A program made the position numbers and the translations under genes. A stretch of 64,000 nt of DNA from Candidatus Zhuqueibacterota bacterium (GTDB lineage Bacteria; Zhuqueibacterota; Zhuqueibacteria; Zhuqueibacterales; Zhuqueibacteraceae): positions 186,001-250,000 of the forward strand of contig JAKEEU010000031.1 of the NCBI GenBank assembly GCA_022616415.1. The letters run 5' to 3'. This document shows positions 17,778 through 26,629 of the stretch, piece after piece; position 1 is the first letter of the stretch; every line of letters starts with the position of its first letter. The notes below the pieces were generated by a model. It ran no database searches. It was not told the DNA's origin and saw nothing but the letters and a program-made list of their open reading frames with translations.

Positions 17778-18017
17778 TCAATCCGAACAGCTACTGATGC
17801 TTTTTGTTCTTTCGAAGTTAGGCGTCAGGCTTGGACTCATAAAACCGAATTGCCCGGCAACCGTACCGTTCTCGCTGGTGACAAGCATGACCAAAGAGCC
17901 GTTTTTATATAAGACGGAAAGAACAAGTTCAGCGTTCGATGCACCGGCCTTGATTTCGGCAATCATGAATAGATGGTCTTCGCGCAGCCACAAACCGGTT
18001 TGAACGGCCGTCACCAA
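17778..18017 (-). pseudogene. Rearranged fragment of the aspartyl protease gene
   Basis: The frame reads AVQTGLWLRED, AGASNAELVLSVLYKNGSL and then VTSENGTVAGQ. The first two match AQTGLWLREN and AGASNAELILSVIYKNGSL in the protein at 12945-14423. The third matches VTSENGPVAD, which lies some 300 residues further on in that protein. So N-terminal and C-terminal segments have been joined by a large internal deletion. It is a degenerate copy about 3.5 kb from the parent, with no start, stop or active site of its own. Confidence 0.75.
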
Positions 18018-18106
18018 TTGCTGTCATTTTAAAAATAAAAAGCCACGGCTAAGTCCGCAAGACGTAGCCCTGGCCGTATGTTTGGGATAACGTCAACTAT
18101 TCGTTT

Positions 18107-19051
18107 TTAATTCGGCTCGATCCAGTTTCCCATGCCGTAAATGAACCGCAATCCTCTGGTGAGGGCAGCCGGAAAAATGGAGTTGTGCGTCTCGTCGTCG
18201 AAGACCATCATCTGAATCGCCAGCCTCGAATAGTCGCGCGCCGTGATCTGGCTATAGAATTTTTCCAGATCTTTGACCATATTCCATTGCGAATTGATCT
18301 CGCGCGAGCCGACCGACAAGAACAGTTTGACCGGCAGCTCCTTGTCCTTGCGGCTCACGGCGAAATTCTCTTCAAGACGGAACATGAGCCAGTTGTCGTA
18401 CCACAATGAAGGGCTGACGAGAATATAGTTGCTGAAAAGCTCCGGCGTGGTGAACGCCACCCAGCATCCGAACAAGGCGCCGTAAGAATGTCCCACCAGC
18501 GTTCTTTCCGGCGTGGTGCGGTAATTGGCGTCGATGAAAGGCATCAGCTCGTCACGAATAAACGCTTTGAACTTCTCGCCGCCGCCGGAAAATTTTTGGT
18601 ACTCCGGCCCGTAGCTACCGATCATTGATCGCGTCGGGGTATAGTCGCGCGTGCGGTTCAAGCGATATTCTGCCGGGCCATCGTACGCGATGCCCACGAG
18701 AATGAGCTCGGTGAGATGATCGCGCTCACTGAGATGATCCGCAATATTTTTGGCGATGGCAAACGAATAATCCGCATCGAGCAGATACATCACGGGGTAG
18801 GGTTTGTGGCTTTCCTTGTAGCCTTTGGGCAGATTGATGTAGAGTTTGTAGCCGAGATTCACCTGCCTCGAATGAAGCAGCTTGAGCTCGGTATTTTCGA
18901 GAGTGACTTTGGGAGGGGCGGCGTCCAAATTTTGCGGGCTTGGCGGAGGCACAGCTACAGCAGGTTGCGCAAAACTTTTTATCGAACCACTATGAAAAAG
19001 AACCCCCCAAGGCAGCAAAATCAACATGAACAAAAGCGAGGTTTTTTTCAT
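18107..19051 (-). CDS. Secreted esterase (PF00756-type alpha/beta hydrolase)
   Basis: 314 residues with a signal peptide (MKKTSLLFMLILLPWGVLF; cleavage near 30, SFAQ). The esterase D/enterochelin-esterase core is clear: YKLYINLPKGY, YPVMYLLDADYSF, then nucleophile TLVGHSYGALFGCW (~residue 168), acid probably in the LSVGSREINSQW segment, and catalytic His in DDETHNSIFPAAL (~290). Relatives hydrolyse carboxylic esters, including siderophore, acyl or feruloyl esters; the substrate is not predictable. It stands alone between decayed sequence (17263-18017) and DUF2851. Confidence 0.87.
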   Translation of the reverse strand: MKKTSLLFMLILLPWGVLFHSGSIKSFAQPAVAVPPPSPQNLDAAPPKVTLENTELKLLHSRQVNLGYKLYINLPKGYKESHKPYPVMYLLDADYSFAIAKNIADHLSERDHLTELILVGIAYDGPAEYRLNRTRDYTPTRSMIGSYGPEYQKFSGGGEKFKAFIRDELMPFIDANYRTTPERTLVGHSYGALFGCWVAFTTPELFSNYILVSPSLWYDNWLMFRLEENFAVSRKDKELPVKLFLSVGSREINSQWNMVKDLEKFYSQITARDYSRLAIQMMVFDDETHNSIFPAALTRGLRFIYGMGNWIEPN

Positions 19052-19250
19052 GAAATTTTCTCATAGTGAATTGTGAAAAAACAATGTGATTGTAATCGGG
19101 ATAATACAAACGTCCGAGCAGACTGCGGGCGTTGCTTTTACATACGATTTTCATCACTTATACGCCGGCAGAGGCACCGAGTTCCTCGCTATTGCACAAA
19201 AGTCAGATACCATTTGTGCGGCCCACCAAACACGCGAATTATACTTCCGC

Positions 19251-20714
19251 CTACCCTACCAAACCCAAACACTCCTCACACCGCAACGGCCGGCAGTAGC
19301 GCTTCTGCAAATGAATCAATCCCTGCTGCGTCAGCGCCGACGTGGCGACGGTGCGGCTCACGGGATGCTGCTGCGAGAGTTGTTGCCGCATGGCGCGGGT
19401 GATTTGATTCTCCTGCAAGCGGGGAAAGCCGCCGTACACTTCCTGCACGAGATTTTGCAAATGCGCATCGCCGGCTTGCCGGCCGTAATGCCAGAGCGCC
19501 GGCAGCACGATATTGACAAGAATATCCAATGCGCGGTCACGGCCAATGAGATCGCCGTAATTGGTTTGCGCGGTCGTTATATTTTCATCTTCGGCACGAG
19601 CGCTCCTTCCGCCCCTTTCCGAAACGATAGAGAGAAAATCATAATGCGTCCGCCAAAAATCATCCGCCGGACAAATGAAATAATTTAACAGCTCGGCCAC
19701 GATGGCTTTGGTGCGCTGCTTGAGAGAAACTTTCGAGGAAGACAAAAATAGCCCGGCCAAATGCTCCAACAAACCGTCGCGATAAAACTTCAGCAGCAGC
19801 GCCGAAAATCCCGCCAAGCGCCGCGTCGGAAAATTCGGCGGCCGCAAGCGGAAGAATTGCCACGCTTCGCGGCGCAACGGGCGAATTTGCAGCGCGTGTT
19901 GCAACGGTTCCCACAGTTTCAGCCGCGGCGAAAGAAACGCCGCGGTCTCGGCATCGGGAATTTTCTCCGGCGACGGCCACGCCGACAGAAAACCGGCCGA
20001 ACCGAAGAGCATGGCATCCAACACCAGCGCCGGCTGCATCTCGCGGCTGGCGCGCAATTCGCCGAACACGAGATCGACCGGCAATAAATCCACGATCCGG
20101 CGAAACGGCTCCTGATTTTTATCATAGCCCATCGCTTCCGCCAAGCCGCGATACACCGCCTGATCCCACGAGGTGTTGGCGACTTGCTCGGCAAAGGCCT
20201 CGGCTTTGGCAACCAAACGCAATAAGCCGACGTGCCGCACCGTCGCGTGAATTTTCTCCGCGGTGGTGCGGCTAAGAGGGCATTCGAGCAAGCTTGGCGA
20301 GGTCGATCCGGACTCGGGCTGGGGAGTCGTCGCGTCGATACGCAGATAGCTTTCGTCGAGGGAAAGGAGAATATGTGGAATCGGCAAGCCGTTTTCTTTG
20401 ATGATTTTCTCCGGCGGGTTCGGCCCGGTGAGAGCAACGTGAAGAATCACATCGTTGTATTGGGGGTCGAGATGGTGGTTGTGGCCAAACCAGTCGTTGG
20501 CATCGAGATGCAGCTCAACATCGCCTTGTTGAATTTTGCCGGCAAGTCGCAACGCTGCCCGGCGGAAATCCGGGCCGCCATCGCGATTGTGGTTGCCGGG
20601 GTTGATGACTTCGACGATTTGCCCTTCGGTGGTTCGCAACAACGCGGCGGATAAACGGCCTTGCTGCCACAGTTGATGCAGCGCCTGTTCGGAAAAATCA
20701 GTTTGAGTGAGCAT
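19251..20714 (-). CDS. DUF2851 family protein
   Basis: 487 residues from ATG 20714 (the frame extends five codons further). The N-terminal segment NPGNHNRDGGPDFRRA followed by GDVELHLDANDW, GHNHHLDPQYNDVILHVAL is the hallmark of DUF2851, a family widespread in Bacteroidetes and Chlorobi. The clustered Asp/His residues look like a metal-binding nuclease-like core, but activity is unproven. The middle is helical, and the C-terminus ends with Arg/Cys-rich KRYCRPLRCEECLGL, a possible metal-binding pair. There is no signal peptide, so it is probably cytoplasmic. Confidence 0.88.
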   Translation of the reverse strand: MLTQTDFSEQALHQLWQQGRLSAALLRTTEGQIVEVINPGNHNRDGGPDFRRAALRLAGKIQQGDVELHLDANDWFGHNHHLDPQYNDVILHVALTGPNPPEKIIKENGLPIPHILLSLDESYLRIDATTPQPESGSTSPSLLECPLSRTTAEKIHATVRHVGLLRLVAKAEAFAEQVANTSWDQAVYRGLAEAMGYDKNQEPFRRIVDLLPVDLVFGELRASREMQPALVLDAMLFGSAGFLSAWPSPEKIPDAETAAFLSPRLKLWEPLQHALQIRPLRREAWQFFRLRPPNFPTRRLAGFSALLLKFYRDGLLEHLAGLFLSSSKVSLKQRTKAIVAELLNYFICPADDFWRTHYDFLSIVSERGGRSARAEDENITTAQTNYGDLIGRDRALDILVNIVLPALWHYGRQAGDAHLQNLVQEVYGGFPRLQENQITRAMRQQLSQQHPVSRTVATSALTQQGLIHLQKRYCRPLRCEECLGLVG

Positions 20715-20809
20715 CACACCCCTCCACAAAAATTATTTTGTCTCTTTAACCATTTTTCGTTGCGGTTCTCTCTTCGTTGCAAAATTCAGAGGTGACAGTC
20801 AGGGTGGCT

Positions 20810-21226
20810 CTACTTGGTTGCGTCTCGCGCTCTCCAATCCAGGGTTCCGAGTTGCAAATCCCAACGCAGCGTATCGCCGGGCTCGAGCTCTTGAACCAGC
20901 TCCGCGATGATAGGCTCGCCCGCAAATGCGGTAGGAGTAGGCAGGGCAACCAGCCGCGAATGCCCCACCGGAAACGGTGGCCGGATCAGCAAGGTTTTGG
21001 TGTCGCCGATGGAAACCCGCCCCAAATAGATTTCTCCGCCGAAATCCGGCCTGAAAAAAATTTGCATGCTGGAGCCGAGCTGGTTGATCACTGTCAGGCG
21101 CGCCGGCATTTGAGAAATACGCTGCCCTTCCGATTGCGACTGTTTATTTCCGGCGCAGCTTGTCAGCAGAACGACGAGGGTGACGGAAAGAGCGCTAAAG
21201 CAGCGGAGGTATTTTGGCGAAATCAT
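20810..21226 (-). CDS. Small lipoprotein of unknown function
   Basis: From ATG 21226 (site GGAGGAG, overlapping the end of the upstream capA-like gene) it is 138 residues; the open frame extends to 21349, but that part is Arg-rich and lacks signals. MISPKYLRCFSALSVTLVVLLTSCAG is a lipoprotein signal with lipobox LLTSC, so the mature protein starts at Cys. The remainder is a small beta-rich domain (RLTVINQLGSSMQIFF, TLRWDLQLGTLDW). The 10-bp gap to 21237-22544 suggests a two-gene operon. Confidence 0.7.
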   Translation of the reverse strand: MISPKYLRCFSALSVTLVVLLTSCAGNKQSQSEGQRISQMPARLTVINQLGSSMQIFFRPDFGGEIYLGRVSIGDTKTLLIRPPFPVGHSRLVALPTPTAFAGEPIIAELVQELEPGDTLRWDLQLGTLDWRARDATK

Positions 21227-21236
21227 GCTCTCCTCC

Positions 21237-22544
21237 TCAGGGTTTCGAAGAGATTCTTGGCGCCAACGAATCGCTCGCCGTCGGCGCGAGTATCGCAGTT
21301 TCTTCAACCGGAACGATGAAGCCGTCGGCGGAAACGACATTCTTGCCATTATTCAAATGCCGGGAAATTGCATTCAGCGAATCAATCACGGCAGTCGCCG
21401 CTTCACCTTGCAAAAGCCGCGGTTGGCCTTCCACTTCGTCATTAAAAACGTTGATCGGAATGCAGCGCGCATACAACACGCCTTCGTTGTCCAGCACGCA
21501 TTTTAATATGATACTGGTGCGCGAGCTGCGGCTATAGCTTCCAAAAGCGAAGTTTCCCAACGAGTAAGCGATCAAGCCCGGCCGGGCGTTTGTGCGCGGA
21601 CGATACAGCTCCACGCCTTGCAAAACGTGCGGATGATGGCCGAGCACGATATCGGCGCCGTGCTCGATGGCAAGATGCGCCGTTTCGATTTGATAGGCTT
21701 TGGGTTTGACCATTTTTTCCGCGCCCCAATGAAACGAGACAACCATAATGTCCACTTTCGGCGCGAGTGAATCCAGCGCCGCGACGTAGCGCTCATAAAA
21801 TGGGAACGCCGTGCCGGGCTTTTCCTTGCCGGCGTAAAACTCTTCCGGATGCGTCATCGAAAAGCCGAGAAATCCGAGGCGCAGCTTTTTGCCATCAATC
21901 CCATCGCGTTCGAAAATCGCCGGCGCCAATGCCGCCGCGATATTTTCGCCGGCGCCAATGTGCGTCAGCGCCAGACTATCGAGTGTCGTGATCGTATCAA
22001 AGAGGCCTTCCGGTCCATAATCGAGAATATGATTATTGGCCAGGTGCAAAATATCGAAACCGCTTTCTTTCAAACCAACGGCGTGTTTGGGCGGCACGCG
22101 AAAAGTGAAGGTTTTGTCTTTGACCGCCTCACCGCGATCGGTGAAGGGCGCTTCGAGATTGGCAATCGCAAAATCAGCCGCCTCCAAAATATGCCGTGTC
22201 GGCTCGAACGGATAAGTCGCGCCCGAGCTGTCCAAATAACTTGTGACCCAAGTGCCCAGCATCACGTCGCCCACAGCAACGAGAGAAACGCCGAGATTTT
22301 TTTCAAGCTGGTTTGAAGAAGCAACTAACTGTGGACGGGCAAAATCAGCTTTGGTCGCTTCCAGTGTTCGCAGAGGTTCCACCTTTGGAGGCGGCATAAC
22401 CAGCAGCGCTTGGTTGGCGCAGCTCAGAAGCAAAACAGCCAAAGGCAAAAAGCAAAAAGAAATCGCGGTTTTCTTTGCGGAAGGAATTAGCGCATTGAAA
22501 AGCCGTACATGATTTTTTTCAAACAAGCGGTTCACCGTTTTCAT
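21237..22544 (-). CDS. CapA/PgsA-like metallophosphatase-fold lipoprotein
   Basis: 435 residues from ATG 22544. A leader with PLAVLLLSCAN (lipobox LLSC) indicates a lipoprotein. The CapA fold follows: VAVGDVMLG (~85), FAIANLEAPFTDRG, DILHLANNHILDYG, VVSFHWGAE, IEHGADIVLGHHPHVLQG and AYSLGNFAFG. These Asp, Asn and His residues form the two-metal site of calcineurin-like phosphoesterases. In Bacillus CapA is required for poly-gamma-glutamate capsule export, but most homologues in other phyla occur without capBC, as here, and their substrate is unknown. It is likely cotranscribed with the lipoprotein gene downstream. Confidence 0.88.
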   Translation of the reverse strand: MKTVNRLFEKNHVRLFNALIPSAKKTAISFCFLPLAVLLLSCANQALLVMPPPKVEPLRTLEATKADFARPQLVASSNQLEKNLGVSLVAVGDVMLGTWVTSYLDSSGATYPFEPTRHILEAADFAIANLEAPFTDRGEAVKDKTFTFRVPPKHAVGLKESGFDILHLANNHILDYGPEGLFDTITTLDSLALTHIGAGENIAAALAPAIFERDGIDGKKLRLGFLGFSMTHPEEFYAGKEKPGTAFPFYERYVAALDSLAPKVDIMVVSFHWGAEKMVKPKAYQIETAHLAIEHGADIVLGHHPHVLQGVELYRPRTNARPGLIAYSLGNFAFGSYSRSSRTSIILKCVLDNEGVLYARCIPINVFNDEVEGQPRLLQGEAATAVIDSLNAISRHLNNGKNVVSADGFIVPVEETAILAPTASDSLAPRISSKP

Positions 22545-22641
22545 GACTCGTTTCCGGCGATATTTCAAGAATTTAACGATATTTGGCAGGAAAAGCAAGC
22601 GCGGAGTTTATAGTAGACAAGAAAGATTGGGGTCGGGTCAC

Positions 22642-23355
22642 TCACGCGCGCCGTGAACGTTTGATCGGACGTACACGTTGGTAAATAAAGCTGGGCAGTT
22701 TCAGAGACAATTCAGTGAAGAGAGATTTGTAGTTGGCATATCGTACGGTGAGAAAACCGCTGAGATCGGAGGGCATGGGATCGAAATCGGGACGCTTGGG
22801 ATCGCGGTAATCGCAAACGATGAACGACAGTTTCAGGATGAGGCTCATGCCAATTTCGATATAGACGTTGGGCTTGGTTTCGGTCTCGCGATTATCGAAA
22901 ATCGCGAAATCCGCCGTACTTAGCTTTTTGACAATGTCGGACAACAAGGGTTCGGAAGCTGCTTCTTGTCCGGCGAACATGAGTTTGATGCCATAAGGCT
23001 CCAAAATGCGGGCGAGGTTAAAGCGCAGAGGTTGTGTAATATGATCGACGAAACGGTGGCCAACAAAAACTTTCAGGCGTTTCTTCGGAATTTGGGCAAG
23101 ATCGTCTTTGAACAAGATACGCACGAAAGGGAAGTCAAGACCACTCATGGTTTTCATGAATAATCGCTCAAACTTCAAGTCAAGCCTTTTAAGTTTGTAC
23201 TCTCCGCTAAAGCGCAATTCAGTAGCAATAGCACGAAGAGAATTCGGTTCTGAAAGCGTATCATAAAGCTGACGACTAATACGCTGGTAATTGTGCAGCT
23301 CTAAAAGCGCTTGTGCCAGATCATTGAAGATACCGGATAGTGAAGGATCAAGCAT
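22642..23355 (-). CDS. Protein with C-terminal TIR-like / nucleoside-deoxyribosyltransferase-like domain
   Basis: 237 residues. Residues 1-90 are helical with no known match. Residues ~93-215 show a Rossmann-like pattern: RLKVFVGHRFVDH (strand 1), ILEPYGIKLMFAG (strand 2), LSTADFAIFDNRETE (strand 3) and PNVYIEIGMSLIL with a conserved Glu, then FIVCDYRDP. This layout is shared by TIR-like domains and nucleoside 2-deoxyribosyltransferases; the Glu in YIEIG would be the catalytic residue for N-glycosidic cleavage. Many such proteins are immune effectors that hydrolyse NAD+ or sense nucleotides. It lies 9 bp after 23365-23676, suggesting an operon. Family assignment is by pattern only. Confidence 0.55.
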   Translation of the reverse strand: MLDPSLSGIFNDLAQALLELHNYQRISRQLYDTLSEPNSLRAIATELRFSGEYKLKRLDLKFERLFMKTMSGLDFPFVRILFKDDLAQIPKKRLKVFVGHRFVDHITQPLRFNLARILEPYGIKLMFAGQEAASEPLLSDIVKKLSTADFAIFDNRETETKPNVYIEIGMSLILKLSFIVCDYRDPKRPDFDPMPSDLSGFLTVRYANYKSLFTELSLKLPSFIYQRVRPIKRSRRA

Positions 23356-23364
23356 GGGAAGAGT

Positions 23365-23676
23365 CTATTGTTTCGCCAATTTTTTTCGAGATCCGGACTT
23401 CTTCCGAGTATGATTTCTTTTATTGACCCACGACACCCTCAGATTTTTTTGCCACTCGGGCATTTCCAACTCGGGGAAAAGCGGTTTGGTGCGAAAAGCT
23501 TTTTCCATGCCAACCAACCAACGCGCCCACTTTTTGATTGCTTCATCGCGCTCCATCCCATGCTCTTCGACGAGGCGACGTACGATCGGATCATTACCTT
23601 CTCGCAGCTCTTTCTCGACCTCTTTGATGTCGCTGAGCTTACCGATGAAGATGTATTGCGATTTTTTAAGTGCCAT
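23365..23676 (-). CDS. Small basic protein, possible partner of the TIR-like gene
   Basis: 103 residues from ATG 23676 with an AGAGGG site; the frame runs upstream to 23787, but that part has no start signal. The middle is helical (KEVEKELREGNDPIVRRLVE, RDEAIKKWARWLVGMEKAF), and the tail is highly basic (NKRNHTRKKSGSRKKLAKQ), so nucleic-acid or acidic-protein contact is plausible. I do not recognise the family. It precedes 22642-23355 by 9 bp on the same strand. Confidence 0.55.
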   Translation of the reverse strand: MALKKSQYIFIGKLSDIKEVEKELREGNDPIVRRLVEEHGMERDEAIKKWARWLVGMEKAFRTKPLFPELEMPEWQKNLRVSWVNKRNHTRKKSGSRKKLAKQ

Positions 23677-23795
23677 AAAAACCCTCTTCTTTTCTGTACG
23701 TGTTTTAATCTCGTCATCCAAAATGACAACTTCAATTAGCTCCCATTTTATATAATGTATAATAACGAAAAAGAATTCAAATAGCAAGAAAAGTT

Positions 23796-23980
23796 TTATC
23801 TCTTTGCCTGCATCAACTTTTCAATTTCCTCGATCTCCCGCGGTACGCCAGAGGACATGAGCTTGTAGCCGGTTTCCGTCACGAGAATGTCGTCTCGATC
23901 CGAACGCCGATGTTCCAATATTTGCGTTCGTTGCCTTCGGTGTTCTCAGGAATGTAAATCCCCGGCTCAATGGTGAAAAG
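23796..23980 (-). pseudogene. C-terminal relic of an M24 (Xaa-Pro) aminopeptidase
   Basis: Reverse strand: [19 protein letters not shown], then [10 protein letters not shown], a frameshift near 23895, then [15 protein letters not shown] and GVPREIEEIEKLM up to a TAA at 23796. [10 protein letters not shown] (with the metal-ligand Glu) and the GVRIEDDxLVTxxGxxxLS ending are diagnostic of pita-bread-fold aminopeptidase P. Everything upstream of the FTIEPG strand is absent, so only the last ~60 codons remain. Confidence 0.8.
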
Positions 23981-24089
23981 AGCTCAAGAGCAGACAGGCC
24001 ATCTGTTTTCAAGAAAATTCTACAGATGGCCTGCGCCATGATTCGTCATGCAAAATTTAACAGCCGGAGCCGCGACGACGAACAGCGGG

Positions 24090-24950
24090 CTATTTGACGA
24101 GCACTATCGCTGTTTTCGTCGAAGTCGATTGCGGGATGGTCATGCTCATCTGCCCGGTGAGTGCAATCGTCGCCTCGAGATTTAAATCTGAAATCACACC
24201 AACAAGCAGGCCTTCCGTCGGCGCGAAATAAGCGGTGCCGGCAACAGGCCCTTCGCCTTCGAAGAAGAGGTTCATTCCCATTTGTGTTCCCTCGCCCTTT
24301 ATTTTTAGCGTGCCTTTATAGGTGAGCCGCAAGCACTTGAAACCCAAAGTATCGACCTCGCCGGCCACTGTGTACGTAGCGTTGGGAGTAGAGACAATTT
24401 TCAAATTGCCCTGTTTGGAGGTGTCCATCTGGCTGGTCGTCCAGGAATCGCCAATTCTCACTTCCTTCTCCGGAAGCTCGATCAATTGAAATGAAGATTG
24501 CCGACCAATACCGGCTTGCGCCAGCATTCCGGAGAGATTGACGCTATCGACCACTTCGGATTTAATTTTTTTGCCCAGCACGCTAATGGTTTGCCGGTTG
24601 CGTTTGCCGATCAACTCCTCCGGATTTCTAAAAGTCGAATCCATTTGCGGGCTTTTGACATGCGTCCGAAGCGAATCCAGCGCGTAGACGAAGGTAATAT
24701 TTCCTTCCTTGCCGACCTCCTCAACTTCTACATGCAAAGCCGTGGCGCCGTCTATGTTGGAATTCATTTCGTTGCCGTGCATTTCCATGGATTGATCGAC
24801 TGTCATCGTCATTCGATAATTGAGCCGTTGCCCTTTTTTCATGCGATATGCCAATTTGTATGGGCCGCCGGCCGCGGCGACCGCAAGCCCCGCCAACATG
24901 CTGATAACAACTGCACCTACGGTTATTTTCGAGAACTTTTGCAAACACAT
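24090..24950 (-). CDS. Exported protein resembling the DUF6263 family
   Basis: 286 residues from ATG 24950, chosen because GGAGG lies 6 nt upstream; the frame runs on to 25100 without signals. Signal peptide to ~28 (VVISMLAGLAVAAAGG). The body is beta-rich with a pattern common to DUF6263-like secreted proteins: KGQRLNYRMTMTVDQSME, an aromatic-poor repeat of strands, ELPEKEVRIGDSWTTSQ and LRLTYKGTLKIKGEG. A periplasmic or surface beta-sandwich is likely; function unknown. It lies downstream of the truncated M28 peptidase gene. Confidence 0.72.
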   Translation of the reverse strand: MCLQKFSKITVGAVVISMLAGLAVAAAGGPYKLAYRMKKGQRLNYRMTMTVDQSMEMHGNEMNSNIDGATALHVEVEEVGKEGNITFVYALDSLRTHVKSPQMDSTFRNPEELIGKRNRQTISVLGKKIKSEVVDSVNLSGMLAQAGIGRQSSFQLIELPEKEVRIGDSWTTSQMDTSKQGNLKIVSTPNATYTVAGEVDTLGFKCLRLTYKGTLKIKGEGTQMGMNLFFEGEGPVAGTAYFAPTEGLLVGVISDLNLEATIALTGQMSMTIPQSTSTKTAIVLVK

Positions 24951-25110
24951 ACTTCCTCCGTAAAGGTTTATGGAACACTTTAAATTGCGAGTTTTTTGAT
25001 TTCGGCTTTGGGATTGCGGATTGTGCGGAATTATAAAGCCACGTCGATTCAGACCTTGCGAAGCAGGTTCCAAAGTCCGAAATCCCCAATCCGCTATCAA
25101 TTACTGCGGC

Positions 25111-26367
25111 TCAATTAAACATCGCCACGGTATTTTCGAGCGGCAACAAAGGCTGCTCCACGTAAGCGCGCGAGCCGAACAGCCCTTTTTCTTCGCCGGC
25201 AAAGGTCATCAGCAAAACGCTGCGCTTAGGCTTTTTCTTGGCAGCGCCAAAAGCCTTCGCCATTGCCAACACCGCACTGGTGCCGGAAGCGTTGTCATCG
25301 GCGCCGTTGTAGATGTAATCCTCGCCTTCTTTGTGCTGTTTGATATAGCCGACGTGATCATAATGCGCGCCGATGACGACCAGCTCTTTTTTCAGCTTCG
25401 CGTCCGAACCTTCGATCAAGCCAATCACGTTGCGTGTCGGCTGCAAGGTCACTTCCGTCGTGGTCTGCAAGCGCACTTGTACCTGTGAAAGCGGCGCCGA
25501 CTTGGGCTGACGGGTGCGATCAATCTGCTGTTGCCAGGCGCGCAACGTATCGACGCTTCCAAGGATTTGCTGGATCACCTCCACCCCGACTTGCACCACC
25601 GGAATCTTTTCTTTCTCCGTCAATGCCAAGGTGAGCGGCAAAGCATCATCCGGAATGCCTTCGTAAAGAGAAGGCCAAGGAAAACCCCGCGGCGCGAGGC
25701 TGCGATGATTAGCCGGATCGGTTATCACCAACAGTCCCGCAACGCCGTGGTCGATGGCGTTTTGCACTTTCCAAGATACTTGTGAATATTCAGTATCTTT
25801 GACGCCGTCAAATGGACTGGAAGGATCTTTTTCCGCTGGTTCGTGGCGCATGACGAGAACGATCTTATCTTTCACCTCGAGGCCGGCGTAATCATCGTAG
25901 CTATAATCCGGCGCGGTGATGCCATATCCGGCAAACACGAGCGGTGCGCTCAAAGATTTGCTCGCCGTCATATCGAACGGCATAAAATCTTTTTTGATTT
26001 CGTAAGCCTTTTCGCCGGCAGCGGTGGTGATGGTCAAACTATTTTCTTTTCCCAGCCGCACGGTGCTGACGTTGAAATCGTTAAAATAACTCCCATTCAC
26101 CGGTTTCAAGCCGTAACGCTTGAACTCGCCGGCAACGTATTCGGCGGCGCGATCGAGCTCCGGGCTCGGCGTGTTGCGGCCCATGAGCGAATCCGAAGCG
26201 AGAAAATCGATGTGACGGCGAATATCGGTGGCGGTAATGGCATTGAGCGCTTCGCGCGGTGGTTTGTTGTTGCTCGGCGTGATGAGAAGCAAGGCCACCC
26301 CACAAAGCAAAGCGGAAATTTTGGGCGTCAATATTCGTCTTCTCGATGGTTTAAATAGCGTGACCAT
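25111..26367 (-). pseudogene. M28-family zinc aminopeptidase gene, C-terminally truncated
   Basis: About 418 residues from ATG 26367. It has a signal-like hydrophobic stretch (LLCGVALLLIT), a protease-associated insert (~135-290) and the M28 core: VVIGAHYDHVG (first zinc His/Asp), YNGADDNASGTSAVL (bridging Asp) and TFAGEEKGLFGSRAYVE (catalytic Glu pair). Normal members continue through a zinc-binding Asp (NLDMIGR) and a final zinc His over another 100-150 residues. Here the frame ends VAMFN-stop exactly before that Asp. Bases 25000-25100 beyond the stop carry repeated GCGGATT/AATCCGC words, consistent with a repeat insertion at the break. It may still be translated, but the zinc site is incomplete. 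Confidence 0.65.
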
Positions 26368-26540
26368 TTTTAAAGCTTCTTTGCACAGCATTTTATTAAA
26401 TAAATCTACACAAAAAATCTGCAAATTACAAGCATTGCAATTTGCAGATTTTCTTTTCGATCTTTCCTTTAAATTATTTCACGAAGAAACAGCGATCAGC
26501 CCAGTCAAAAAAAATCTTGCATTTTTAAAATATTCTTCTT

Positions 26541-26562
26541 AAATTTAGGCAAGCCTAAATTT
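26541..26562. promoter_or_regulatory. DtxR/IdeR-type metal-responsive operator upstream of the feo cluster
   Basis: AAATTTAGGC (26541-26550), a 2-bp centre and GCCTAAATTT (26553-26562) form a perfect 10-bp-arm palindrome. The core TTAGGCxxGCCTAA closely matches the DtxR/IdeR/MntR consensus (TTAGGTTAGCCTAACCTAA class). A second half-site TTTTAGGCTGATAA follows at ~26565-26577. It lies 68 bp before the start of a gene encoding a DtxR-like winged helix, so metal-dependent autoregulation of the whole feo block is likely. Confidence 0.75.
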
Positions 26563-26629
26563 TATTTTAGGCTGATAACGCCAGAGAAAAAACCTAATAT
26601 TTATAGACTTAAATTAACTTGATTCAGCC

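Noticed and set aside
21237-22544. Capsule (poly-gamma-glutamate) operon
   Set aside because: Only a CapA-like protein is present; no capB or capC homologue in the window.
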